A program made the position numbers and the translations under genes. DNA of 64,000 bases, taken from assembly GCF_000760695.4 (NCBI RefSeq), contig NZ_JHEG04000001.1, positions 7,216,478 through 7,280,477 of the forward strand, given 5' to 3'. The notes beneath the pieces were generated by a model. That model worked only from the letters and a program-made list of their open reading frames with translations, made no database searches and was not told the origin of the DNA. The stretch's first letter is position 1. Every line of letters begins with the position of its first letter. Positions 46,646 to 55,469 of the stretch are shown here, piece after piece. The DNA comes from Tolypothrix bouteillei VB521301. GTDB taxonomy: Bacteria > Cyanobacteriota > Cyanobacteriia > Cyanobacteriales > Nostocaceae.

Positions 46646-47680
46646 TCGGGACATTAAAAACATAAATCACACTAAATTTACAGCAATTTTCTGTAAGGTA
46701 GGTACGGCTTGATCTTATACTAAATCCTTTTTTATAACCCCAATAAGCCCTAGTGATTAGAAATCACGGCTATACAAACGAAGTCCCTCCGGGTTCGCCA
46801 GTCGCCAGGGCGCGGGAAACCCGCCTTCAGCACTGGTCTCACCGCCTACGCGGACTAAATTATAAAGGGGGTATAAGACGCGGATTTAGTATTAAATGCC
46901 TTTATAATAACCTTTTGAAAGGTAATCCCCACGTTACGAATTGTGGTTTATTCATCTAAAAAACACTATAAGGCAGAGCTATTTTATTCTAAAATCTCAC
47001 GTTTTGCGCTACTGGTTTTAGTTCTCCCAAAATACGTATTTTTGAGAGGTAGATACGGTTGAAAAATTGCTGTATTGACCAAAAATACTCGGTTCTTCCG
47101 CTATAGCCAGTTGGTGAGTGGTTAATAAAATAGCGCAACCAGAAGTTACTATCTCTTTTTCTTTTGCATAACTCGTCGGTAATCTTCTGGTAGGAAAGGA
47201 GTAAAATCGCGAGCCGTAAATAACTCATAAGTATTTTTACGTATATTTTATAGAAAATCAAAAATTTATAAAACGTAAAAATTGATATTTGTTAAATTTA
47301 GAACAATTATTTATAAATCTTCAAAGCCCTTTTTTATTTCAATAAATTTTAATGAAAACTATTAAAAATGTTGTCAATAAACAGCTTTTAACATGACTGA
47401 GAGATTGCAAAACTACATATTTCATCTTTTGTATAAAATCTTGAGAGTATAAAAATCATAAAAATGTAACTTTTATTCAAATTTACCATCTGTTATTTCT
47501 TACAGTATGGCGTAATATTTAGTACTATTACTTAAACTTACTTAAGCGTATCGTTATATTTTTTCTGAAATAATTGCACTACATAAAAGTTCTGACCGCT
47601 TGTTAGTTGAGCAAATTGTTACCACCTCCTAGCGAGCGCTCGTAACTGTGCAACCTTAATTAACCAGGGAATATCTAGCA
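46646..47680. other. Long intergenic region with a dispersed repeat
   Basis: About 1 kb. The left part (46753-46870) is a GC-rich dispersed repeat. A 90-codon minus-strand frame (46989-47261) has no ribosome site and no recognisable family. The stretch 47280-47580 is strongly AT-rich and may hold the promoter of the multicopper oxidase. No RNA gene was found. Confidence 0.5.
46753..46870. repeat. Dispersed GC-rich repeat ('cggctatacaaac...' family)
   Basis: 'gaaatcacggctatacaaacgaag' followed by GC-rich 'ctccgggttcgcc', 'gcgcgggaaacccgcc' and 'ccgcctacgcgg' palindromes. A second, shorter member with the same 'cggctatacaaac' head and 'gcccgcctacgcgggc' palindrome lies at 56877-56915. Confidence 0.7.
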
Positions 47681-49159
47681 ATGAACAAAATAAGCAGGCG
47701 TGAAGCGCTGAAGATTGCAGCGCTTGCAGGAGGTTCTATTTTACTTCCCGTAGGGCTTCAGTATCGGGGATATGCTCAAAGAACTGATGAAAGAGTTGAA
47801 CCGTTCGTGCTTCCCTTTCATACACCACCCGTATTAAATCCTGTACTCAGTGATTCTACCACCGATTATTACCAAATTGTCATGCAAAAGGCTCAAGTAG
47901 GAGTCCTACCTGGGAGAACAACTGAGATTTGGGGTTACAACGGTACGTTTCCCGGTCCTACAATCAGACAAAGTAGAAATCGACAATCTATTGTTAGGTA
48001 TATCAACAATCTTGACGTAGATACCTCAGTTCATTTACACGGTATGCCATCGTTACCCCAGTATGACGGTTATGCTGAGGATTTGATTCCTCCGGGGTAC
48101 TACAAGGATTATGTCTATCCCAATCCTACTTCTGCTATTTTGTGGTACCACGACCACGCTCTCGGTCAAACTTCTCGAAATGTCTATATGGGTTTGGCTG
48201 GAATGTATCTTGTTCAAGATAATGAAGAGCTGAGTTTGCCACTCCCTAAAGGCGATCGCGATATTCCTCTGATTATTCATGATAAACAATTCGGTTCTGA
48301 TGGGTCATTAATTTTTGACGACCAAGGACAGCACAGTTTAATGGGGGAAGTCATTACAGTTAACGGTGTTCCTTGGCCTCGTATGGAGGTTGCAAACTGT
48401 AAATATCGTTTTCGAGTTTTAAATGCATCTATTTCTCGCTCTTACAGGCTTGCTTTGAGTACGGGTGATGACTTGATTGTCATTGGTACAGATGCTGGAT
48501 TGATGAGTGCGCCAGCCAATACTCAGAATATGCGTCTTGGAATGGCAGAAAGATATGACATAATCATCGATTTTTCTAAATATCCCGTAGGGTCTCAGGT
48601 TGTACTGCAAAATCTTGGGCTTCCCAACAACGATAATTTTGGCAACACAAATGTCATCATGCGCTTTGATGTGGTGCGTTCTGAAGTTGATAACAGTTCA
48701 ATTCCCAATACACTACGCAATATTCAATTTCTGACGGAATCCTCAGCAGTGCGAACTCGTAACTTCACATTTGACCATATAAATGGTGTGTGGGTCATCA
48801 ACGGTAACGGTTGGAATCCAAATCGAGTAGATGCCAATCCACAATTAGAAGAAGTAGAAATTTGGAGCCTGCACAATCCTTCTGGTCTTTGGTTTCATCC
48901 AGTTCACCTTCACCTCATCGATGCTCAAATTCTCGATCGCAATGGAGTACCGCCTTTTCCTTACGAACGTGGTTTGAAGGATGTGTTCTATGTTGGTGAA
49001 AACGAAACAGTACGAATCATTGGCAGATTTAGACCTCAACTAGGTAAATATATGTACCATTGCCACAACATGGTTCACGAAGACCACGACATGATGAGCC
49101 AATTTGAAATAGGACAAAGTGGGATAAATCCAAGGTCAGCGCCAGCACAGCCGCTCTAA
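47681..49159 (+). CDS. Tat-exported multicopper oxidase
   Basis: The 492-residue protein opens with a twin-arginine signal (MNKISRREALKIAALAGGS) and is therefore exported folded. Copper motifs are all present: HLHGMPS and WYHDHALGQT (type 2/3), HPVHLHLIDA, and HCHNMVHEDHDMM (type 1 plus type 2/3 with the Cys between two His). Cupredoxin domains span about 55-190, 195-345 and 355-480. Such enzymes oxidise Cu(I), Mn(II), phenols or bilirubin-like substrates using oxygen; the CueO/CotA-like layout suggests metal detoxification. It converges on a lipoprotein of the kind found in metal-resistance loci. Confidence 0.92.
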   Translation: MNKISRREALKIAALAGGSILLPVGLQYRGYAQRTDERVEPFVLPFHTPPVLNPVLSDSTTDYYQIVMQKAQVGVLPGRTTEIWGYNGTFPGPTIRQSRNRQSIVRYINNLDVDTSVHLHGMPSLPQYDGYAEDLIPPGYYKDYVYPNPTSAILWYHDHALGQTSRNVYMGLAGMYLVQDNEELSLPLPKGDRDIPLIIHDKQFGSDGSLIFDDQGQHSLMGEVITVNGVPWPRMEVANCKYRFRVLNASISRSYRLALSTGDDLIVIGTDAGLMSAPANTQNMRLGMAERYDIIIDFSKYPVGSQVVLQNLGLPNNDNFGNTNVIMRFDVVRSEVDNSSIPNTLRNIQFLTESSAVRTRNFTFDHINGVWVINGNGWNPNRVDANPQLEEVEIWSLHNPSGLWFHPVHLHLIDAQILDRNGVPPFPYERGLKDVFYVGENETVRIIGRFRPQLGKYMYHCHNMVHEDHDMMSQFEIGQSGINPRSAPAQPL

Positions 49160-49165
49160 TTAAGG

Positions 49166-49227
49166 ATGAAGTATCAAGGATAAAGGATGAAATATGAATC
49201 TTTCATTCTTTATCCTTGACACTTCAT
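49166..49227. terminator. Long bidirectional hairpin between convergent genes
   Basis: ATGAAGT (49166-49172) plus an 18-base arm (49175-49192) pair with 49201-49218 and ACTTCAT (49221-49227) around an 8-nt loop, with one G-U pair and a 2-nt internal loop. It is built from the 'aaggataaaggatgaa' repeat also seen at 2672-2702. It should end transcripts from both sides. Confidence 0.75.
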
Positions 49228-50054
49228 GAAACGTTTACCCAAAAATCAGCAGTATTAATTTTGCCATTGCGATTAAACTGAACCCAAAGTTTATATGTTC
49301 CTGGCTGCGGAAAACTCGTTTGAAAAGCTATTTGTCCATTACCAGTCTCTTTGAGAGCACGAGCACGGATATAATCTGGTGTTGAAAGTGGATATGAGCT
49401 TTTTAAAATGACTAAATGCCCTTTTTCTCCCAAATACGGTTCCAAACCCTTAGCTGGTTGATTGTTTGCAGTTTCCCGAACATCAAACGTTAAGGTTACT
49501 TCTTTACCAGCCTTGAGAGCTGGTTCAGATATTTTTAAATTGACTTTAGTATCATTTAATATCTTGGTTGTGTTAAACTTTTCTAAATCCTTGGGAAGCG
49601 GAACTGAACCTGGAATTTTCAGTGACATGAGGGAAACTTGTTCTTTTTGTCCGGATGGTTTGTAATCGCTAAAAATTTTATACTCACCCGGTGTGGGAAA
49701 AGTTGTATTAACCTCAAAGCGTCCATTTCCTTTATATGTAGGGTGAATGAAATCGAATGATTGCAAGTCATCCCTAACGACAATCAAGTGCATGGTCTTT
49801 TCTGGAAAAGTGTCAAAATTTGTGACGAATTTTCCTTGAGAGTCTTGAACCTCAATAACTAATGAGGTAGGCTGATTCCGAGCAAGATTTTTAGGAGCTG
49901 TTAATTTTGCCTGAGTTGTGGAGCTGTCTCCACGGTGCGTTTGTTCTGTTGAATATCCGTTCTGAGATGATGCTCCAGATTTGGTAAAAGAACCGCATGC
50001 AGAAGTTAAGAACAAAACCGCGATCGCAACAACTCTCGTTAAGTAATATTTCAT
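49224..50054 (-). CDS. Lipoprotein with two YtkA/FixH-like beta domains
   Basis: The 276-residue protein has a lipoprotein signal, AVLFLTSACGS, with lipidated C20. Two similar immunoglobulin-like domains follow. The first (about 55-150) contains MHLIVVRDDLQSFDFIHPTYKGNGRFEV and GEYKIFSDYKP. The second (about 175-275) contains GHLVILKSSYPLSTPDYIRAR and GTYKLWVQFNRNG. The HL-V---L--F---HP pattern is what I know from YtkA/FixH-type proteins beside copper exporters. Its place opposite the multicopper oxidase fits a role in periplasmic metal handling. In the second domain the HP pair is replaced, so that copy may have lost metal binding. Confidence 0.7.
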   Translation of the reverse strand: MKYYLTRVVAIAVLFLTSACGSFTKSGASSQNGYSTEQTHRGDSSTTQAKLTAPKNLARNQPTSLVIEVQDSQGKFVTNFDTFPEKTMHLIVVRDDLQSFDFIHPTYKGNGRFEVNTTFPTPGEYKIFSDYKPSGQKEQVSLMSLKIPGSVPLPKDLEKFNTTKILNDTKVNLKISEPALKAGKEVTLTFDVRETANNQPAKGLEPYLGEKGHLVILKSSYPLSTPDYIRARALKETGNGQIAFQTSFPQPGTYKLWVQFNRNGKINTADFWVNVS

Positions 50055-50301
50055 AAAAAATTTGTCTTTTATCTTTTGTTAGTGGATAAGAATTATTCTC
50101 CCTTGTCCTCTTGTCTCCTTTGTCGCTTTATCGTCCTTTTCCCACTCCAAAAATCAGAGATCCGTAGGCTATGACCCAGCTATGATTTAAGGCGAGGCGT
50201 TGGCATCAGTATTCTTACGCTTTGCATCAGACCAAGAAAAGATGAAAATTCATAGATTACCATTCCGAACATTTATTTATAGCACTTAGTTTCTAAGCTT
50301 A

Positions 50302-51669
50302 ATGCTGTTTTTACATTTAGTTAGAGTTTTTTCGGCTGTGGAATTGTGTATGTTCGCGATCGCTTTTAGTGGATTCTATTTGATAGAAGTATGGACACTA
50401 TGGCATTCTGACTTCTGGCTCTCAAGTTTTATCAAAATCTTGATGGCGATGGTGTCAGTTGTTATTGCTGTACAGTTCGTCGCTTTATTACCTAAACCCC
50501 AGACTTCATCCGTTCCATCTCAACTAGAAAAAGCACGTGAGGAACTAGAAGCACGATTTCAACAACAGATAGGGGATTTAATAGAATTTAATAAATCGCT
50601 GCAAGCCGAAATTACCGAATACAAGCAGCGAGAAGCATTTTTGCAAGAGAGTGAAGCGCGGTTTCGCCTCATAGCTTACACAGCCCCCGTGATGATTTGG
50701 GTGTCTGATATCGAAAGGCTTTGCAATTACTTCAATAAAGTTTGGCTGGAGTTTACTGGAAGAACAATTCAACAAGAAATCGGTTATGGCTGGTTGGAAT
50801 CAATTCATCCTGAGGATAAAGAGCGTTGTTTTCTTACCCGTACTACAGCTTTTGATGCTCGGCAAAGCTTTAAAATGGAGTACCGACTGAGACGAAAGGA
50901 TGGTGAGTACCGTTGGATCTTAGATACAGGTATGCCACACTATACGGAGAATAATACCTTTGCTGGCTATATTGGCTCTTGCGTTGATATTACCGAACAC
51001 AAGCAAGCAGAAGAACAGATCCAAGCATCTTTACTCGAAAAAGAAGTTCTTTTAAAGGAAATTTATCATAGAGTTAAAAATAATTTACAAGTCATTTCTA
51101 GTTTGCTGAATCTCCAGTCAGAATATATTAAGGACAAAGATGACCTAGAAATATTCCAACAAAGCCAAATGCGAATTGAATCTATGGCTTTGATCCATCA
51201 AAAATTGTACCAATCGCAAGATCTTGCAAGAATTGATTTTGGTGAGTATATTCGAGATTTAGTAGCAAGTTTATTTAGTTCTTACGAAGTCAACACAAAC
51301 GTGATTTCGCTTACAGTCAATGTCGAGCGCGTATTATTAAGCTTAGATGCAGCTATCCCTTGCGGCTTGATTATCACGGAACTTGTTTCCAATTCCCTAA
51401 AATACGCCTTCCCTAAAAGTAAAACAGGAGAAATTTCGATAGAGCTTCAGGTAGAAAATAATAATGTGTTGAACCTGAAAGTTCGTGACAATGGTATTGG
51501 TTTACCCAAAAAATTTGATTTAAAAAATACAACATCATTAGGATTGCAGTTAGTAGATGCTTTAACAAATCAGTTGTCTGGCAATATAAAAATAAAGTCT
51601 GCTGATGGAGTTGAGGTTGAAATTGTATTTCCCGTATTGGAGAAAAATTTAACTTGGAGAAAAAAATGA
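50302..51669 (+). CDS. Membrane PAS sensor histidine kinase of the HisKA_2 class
   Basis: The 455-residue protein has two hydrophobic N-terminal spans (about 5-28 and 44-62) and a coiled-coil (70-105). A PAS domain (about 115-240, ARFRLIAYTAPVMIWVSDIERL and WILDTGMPHYTE) follows, then a HisKA_2 domain with His256 in KEIYHRVKNNLQVISSLLNLQ. HATPase has ELVSNSLKYAFP, DNGIGLP and LGLQLV. This class often passes phosphate to receivers with unusual outputs. Its stop overlaps the start of the next gene (ATGA), so the pair forms an operon. Confidence 0.9.
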   Translation: MLFLHLVRVFSAVELCMFAIAFSGFYLIEVWTLWHSDFWLSSFIKILMAMVSVVIAVQFVALLPKPQTSSVPSQLEKAREELEARFQQQIGDLIEFNKSLQAEITEYKQREAFLQESEARFRLIAYTAPVMIWVSDIERLCNYFNKVWLEFTGRTIQQEIGYGWLESIHPEDKERCFLTRTTAFDARQSFKMEYRLRRKDGEYRWILDTGMPHYTENNTFAGYIGSCVDITEHKQAEEQIQASLLEKEVLLKEIYHRVKNNLQVISSLLNLQSEYIKDKDDLEIFQQSQMRIESMALIHQKLYQSQDLARIDFGEYIRDLVASLFSSYEVNTNVISLTVNVERVLLSLDAAIPCGLIITELVSNSLKYAFPKSKTGEISIELQVENNNVLNLKVRDNGIGLPKKFDLKNTTSLGLQLVDALTNQLSGNIKIKSADGVEVEIVFPVLEKNLTWRKK

Positions 51670-53186
51670 CACTGAAAACAATTTTAGTTGTGGAAGATGA
51701 GGGAATAGTTGCTAAAGATTTACAAAAACGTCTGCTCAAACTGAGCTATCACGTACCTGCTATTGCCTCTTCAGGAGAAGAAGCCATCCAAATAGCTGAA
51801 AAAATCAATCCAGATCTTATATTAATGGATATTAGATTAAAAGGAAATATAGATGGTATCGAGGCAGCTAAAGAAATTCAAAATCATCTTGATATTCCAA
51901 TTATTTATTTAACCGCGTATGCAGATGATAATACATTGGAAAGAGCGCGTTTAACAGAACCATTTGGTTATGTCCTCAAACCTTTTAAAGAAAAAGAATT
52001 ACATACGACAATTGAAATAGCTTTAAGCAAGCATCGGAAAGAAAGGCAACTCAAGGAAAATCAAAAAGGACTCGTAACTGCTGTCACTAGGATAAGTGAT
52101 GGTGTGATTGTTTGCAATCGCCAACAGTCTGTCACTTTTATAAATCCTATGGCTGAGAAAATTACGGGATACCGACAAGAAGAAGCATTTGGAAGAAATT
52201 TATCAGAAATATTTAAAATTGTTCCTACAAAAAATCGCGACCAAAACCATAATATAATAGAGTCGCTTCAAGAAGAAAAAGTTCTTTTATCGGAAGAAAC
52301 AACTCTCATTTCTCAGGATAGTCAAGAAGTACAAATTGAATATTGTACGGCATCAATAAAAAACGATCTAGGTAATATTATTGGCTCACTTGTCATTTTT
52401 CGAGATATGACAGAGCGAAATTTAGCTAGTGAAGCAAGCCAAAAGCAACTAGAACAAGAGCAAGTCTTAGCAAAATTATCAGAAATCAATCAATTTAAAG
52501 ACGAATTTTTATCTATTGTGTCTCACGAATTACGCGCTCCTCTATCTAATATTAGAATGGCAATTCAACTCCTACAAAATACGGGAATTGGCGAGCACGG
52601 TCAGCAGTATATCAACATTCTTAGAGCAGAGTGCGATCGCGAGATGACTTTGATCAACGATTTGCTAGATTTGCAGAAAGCAGAATCAGGAACAACTCAT
52701 CATTTAAATCCCGAGCCATTAGAATTACAAACTTGGGTAACAAACATTGTTGATGGTTTCTCCGCCCGCATTCAGGAACATCAGCAAAAGTTACTGTTGA
52801 GTATTCCCCCTGAAGTACCACCCTTAATTTCTGATAACGCGTGTTTAACACGAATTGTAGGAGAATTGTTAAATAATGCTTGTAAATATACTGCTATAGG
52901 TGGTGAGATTGCAGTTAGCATTCGGAACGATGTTTCTACGTCCAGTACTATTATTACTATTAGTAATTCCACAGAAATTCCCTCCACAGCCTTACCAAAA
53001 ATCTTTGATAAATTCTACCGGGTTCGCAGCCCTCAATTTAAGAGACAACCAGGTACTGGTTTGGGGCTAGCTTTGGCGCAAAAACTGATCGAACAATTGC
53101 TAGGGACTATTGAAGTTGAAAGTGTTGGTGGATGGACAAAATTTACTTTAACATTGAACAATTTAGCAGTCATCAATGAGCAATAA
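51666..53186 (+). CDS. Receiver-PAS-histidine kinase hybrid, partner of the upstream HisKA_2 kinase
   Basis: The ATG at 51666 overlaps the upstream TGA and has GGAG eleven bases before it. The 506-residue soluble protein has a receiver (about 4-120, EDEGIVAKDL, D55 in LILMDIRLKGNIDG, YLTAYAD and VLKPFKE), then a PAS domain (about 140-255). HisKA carries His287 in VSHELRAPLSN, and HATPase has ELLNNACKY, SNSTEI (degenerate N/G1 region) and GTGLGLALAQ. The N-terminal receiver is the likely acceptor for the upstream kinase, making a two-step relay. The degenerate G1 box may reduce ATP binding. Confidence 0.9.
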   Translation: MTLKTILVVEDEGIVAKDLQKRLLKLSYHVPAIASSGEEAIQIAEKINPDLILMDIRLKGNIDGIEAAKEIQNHLDIPIIYLTAYADDNTLERARLTEPFGYVLKPFKEKELHTTIEIALSKHRKERQLKENQKGLVTAVTRISDGVIVCNRQQSVTFINPMAEKITGYRQEEAFGRNLSEIFKIVPTKNRDQNHNIIESLQEEKVLLSEETTLISQDSQEVQIEYCTASIKNDLGNIIGSLVIFRDMTERNLASEASQKQLEQEQVLAKLSEINQFKDEFLSIVSHELRAPLSNIRMAIQLLQNTGIGEHGQQYINILRAECDREMTLINDLLDLQKAESGTTHHLNPEPLELQTWVTNIVDGFSARIQEHQQKLLLSIPPEVPPLISDNACLTRIVGELLNNACKYTAIGGEIAVSIRNDVSTSSTIITISNSTEIPSTALPKIFDKFYRVRSPQFKRQPGTGLGLALAQKLIEQLLGTIEVESVGGWTKFTLTLNNLAVINEQ

Positions 53187-53247
53187 CCGTGCAATCCGCC
53201 CACGCGTTGCATGATAATTTTCAGGAAGCGATTGAACCAGTTTCAAA

Positions 53248-55206
53248 TCATAATAAATCTGATATGGAAAATTGGCGCTGGCGATCTAATTCTTGAAGCC
53301 GCATTTTTTCAGCATAGAAAGCTTGGTAATATGAGTGCCATTTTTCCGGTTCTACCTGAGGATCTGTTCCATCGAAAAGTTCGCGAAAATAGCGGTAACG
53401 CTTCTCTCTTATGACAGCTTCCATTGAAGCAGTTGCTGCTTGAACCAGTTTTTCATGGCGGAGTAATATTTCTTTTTGAGTTTTCTCATTTAAATGAAAT
53501 AAGTGAGCGACTAATTCTGTTTCTTCAGGAAACTCCAGACATCTATCTTGTACAGTTGATAGTAAATTGGTTTCCATTTCATTTGGAATTTCCAAAATTT
53601 GTTGCCACAAAAATCGGTGATGAGAAAGGCTAAATTGCAAATCCCTTTCTTCTAGTGCTGCAACTATAGCTTGACGATATTCTTTATAATGCAAGTAAAT
53701 TCGCAGTAATAAAGCTTCTGCTTGTTCTAAAAGAATCTGTTCGGGACTGAGAGCAATGGAGGTGTTGTCCGGTGTGTTTGTGCTTTCTTGTTGATGCGAT
53801 CGCCGTATCTCTCTCTCTTGCGGTTTGTATAACTTAGGCGGTAAGACTCCTTGTCTGGATGAAGCAGGAATTTGAGACAGCAAATTTTCTACTCTTAGCG
53901 GTACTAATCTGGCATCCCCTTGAGCTAAAATTTCTGCACAAGAAGAAACATAATGATTGCGTGTATCAGAATTACCAATGTTTTTCAGTAATTTCACCAT
54001 TTGTTGCGACACTTGCTGAAAGTCGGTAGCTTTCTTTAAGTCGCGGTTTTTTGTCATTTGCTGAATTTGCCAATCAAGCCAAAGAGGAGCCGTGGCTAAG
54101 AGATGTTTGTAGTTTTCCGGGCTGTTTTTCAGCAAGTACTCATCGGCGTCTTTGCCATCAGGTATGTTGAGAATTTTTAACTGAACTTCGCCACTGTACG
54201 CAAGTGCTGCAATTTCTCCTATGGCTTTTTCTGCAGCATTTGTCCCCGCAGCATCAGCGTCAAAATTCAGTATTAACTGTTTGGATTCTGTATAACGCAA
54301 GCAGGCGCGGACTTGTTCTAAACTTAGGGCTGTCCCGAGGGAAGCAACAGCATTGGTAATACCCGCAGCATGGAGAGCGATCGCATCAAAATATCCCTCC
54401 ACAACTACAACACGATCTTGTTGGGAAATAGCTGCTTTAGCTTTGTCCAGAGCAAATAAAGTTTTCCCTTTGAGAAAGACTTCTGTTTCTGGGGAATTTA
54501 AATATTTTGGCTGGTCATCTCCTAACGTTCTACCACCAAAACCAATAACGCGCCCGAGTACGTCGCAAATCGGAATCATGATGCGATCGCGAAACACGTC
54601 ATAATAACCATTTCCTTCCTTGCGAGGTTTAATCAAACCTGCTTTCTCTACCAGTTGTACGGGGTAATTTTTATCGCTGACCAAATAACGGTGAAGCGTT
54701 TCCCAACCGGGGGGAGCATATCCAAAACCGAAATGTTGAATTGTTTCTTCTTTCAAGTGGCGTTTGGATTGCAAATACTGCATTGCATTCTCGCCACTGC
54801 GCTTGAGAGCGTGTTGATAGAATTGTGCTGCTACAGCAAGAACTTCATACAGTTGCTCCCGTAGAGAAACCTGACGTTGCAATTCTTTCCATTGTTCGGG
54901 TTCTTGAGTTTTGACAGGAACTTGGTAACGCCGTGCTAAATCCAAAACCACTTCACTAAAAGAGCGCTTTTCCAAGTCCATCAGAAACTTAATAGCATTT
55001 CCTCCCGCTTGACAGCCAAAACAAAAGTACATTTGTTTGGTTTGGCTGACAGTGAAGCTCGGGCTTTTTTCTGAGTGGAAGGGACACAAACCTAGATAGT
55101 CTTTCCCGCGCTTGCGTAGGACAACGTGTTCCGATACGACATCATATATATCAGCTCTGTGCTTAACTTCATCAATTGTATCTGGGTGCAAGCGGGGGAT
55201 GTGCAT
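53248..55206 (-). CDS. dnaG: DNA primase
   Basis: The 652-residue protein has the CHC2 zinc finger (C41, H44, C62, C65 in CPFHSEKSPSFTVS...YFCFGC). The primase catalytic core holds DRIMIPICDVLGRVIGFGGR and the TOPRIM motif VVVVEGYFDAIALHAAGI, with LNFDADAAGTNAAEKA. The last 200 residues form the helicase-binding C-terminal domain. It makes RNA primers at the replication fork. No sigma factor or rpsU gene is adjacent, unlike enteric bacteria. Its start lies beside a TAATGGC-type repeat block. Confidence 0.95.
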   Translation of the reverse strand: MHIPRLHPDTIDEVKHRADIYDVVSEHVVLRKRGKDYLGLCPFHSEKSPSFTVSQTKQMYFCFGCQAGGNAIKFLMDLEKRSFSEVVLDLARRYQVPVKTQEPEQWKELQRQVSLREQLYEVLAVAAQFYQHALKRSGENAMQYLQSKRHLKEETIQHFGFGYAPPGWETLHRYLVSDKNYPVQLVEKAGLIKPRKEGNGYYDVFRDRIMIPICDVLGRVIGFGGRTLGDDQPKYLNSPETEVFLKGKTLFALDKAKAAISQQDRVVVVEGYFDAIALHAAGITNAVASLGTALSLEQVRACLRYTESKQLILNFDADAAGTNAAEKAIGEIAALAYSGEVQLKILNIPDGKDADEYLLKNSPENYKHLLATAPLWLDWQIQQMTKNRDLKKATDFQQVSQQMVKLLKNIGNSDTRNHYVSSCAEILAQGDARLVPLRVENLLSQIPASSRQGVLPPKLYKPQEREIRRSHQQESTNTPDNTSIALSPEQILLEQAEALLLRIYLHYKEYRQAIVAALEERDLQFSLSHHRFLWQQILEIPNEMETNLLSTVQDRCLEFPEETELVAHLFHLNEKTQKEILLRHEKLVQAATASMEAVIREKRYRYFRELFDGTDPQVEPEKWHSYYQAFYAEKMRLQELDRQRQFSISDLL

Positions 55207-55212
55207 TTGGAA

Positions 55213-55396
55213 GCGGCTAATAGCTAATGGTGAGACTAGCCCTGGAGGCGGGTCTCCCGCCGTAGGGGACTAGCGTATAGCCCTGCGGGCATAGCTTCGC
55301 AACGCGAAGCGTCTCCGTAAGGAGATACCCAAAGGGCTAATGGCTCATGGCTAACGGCAATTCACAATTAGCTATTAGCCATTAGCCATTAGCAAT
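55213..55396. repeat. Composite repeat block between dnaG and the amidase gene
   Basis: GCTAATGG heptamers at both edges (55215-55234, 55337-55396) flank GC-rich palindromes: 'ggcgggtctcccgcc', 'gcttcgcaacgcgaagc', and 'gtctccgtaaggagatac'. No coding sequence. The heptamers are the same family as at 37799-37940 and 44713-44982. Confidence 0.8.
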
Positions 55397-55469
55397 ATTA
55401 TATTCATTGGTGCGGAAGTACGCTTGGTACGAAGAAGAAAATCTCGTTATACAGGAAGCAGGACTAATT

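Noticed and set aside
46989..47261. 90-codon minus-strand frame
   Set aside because: AT-rich region, no ribosome site and no recognisable family; could be a remnant but is not supportable.
53211..53414. Plus-strand frame opposite the dnaG 3' end
   Set aside because: Shadow of dnaG in the opposite strand.
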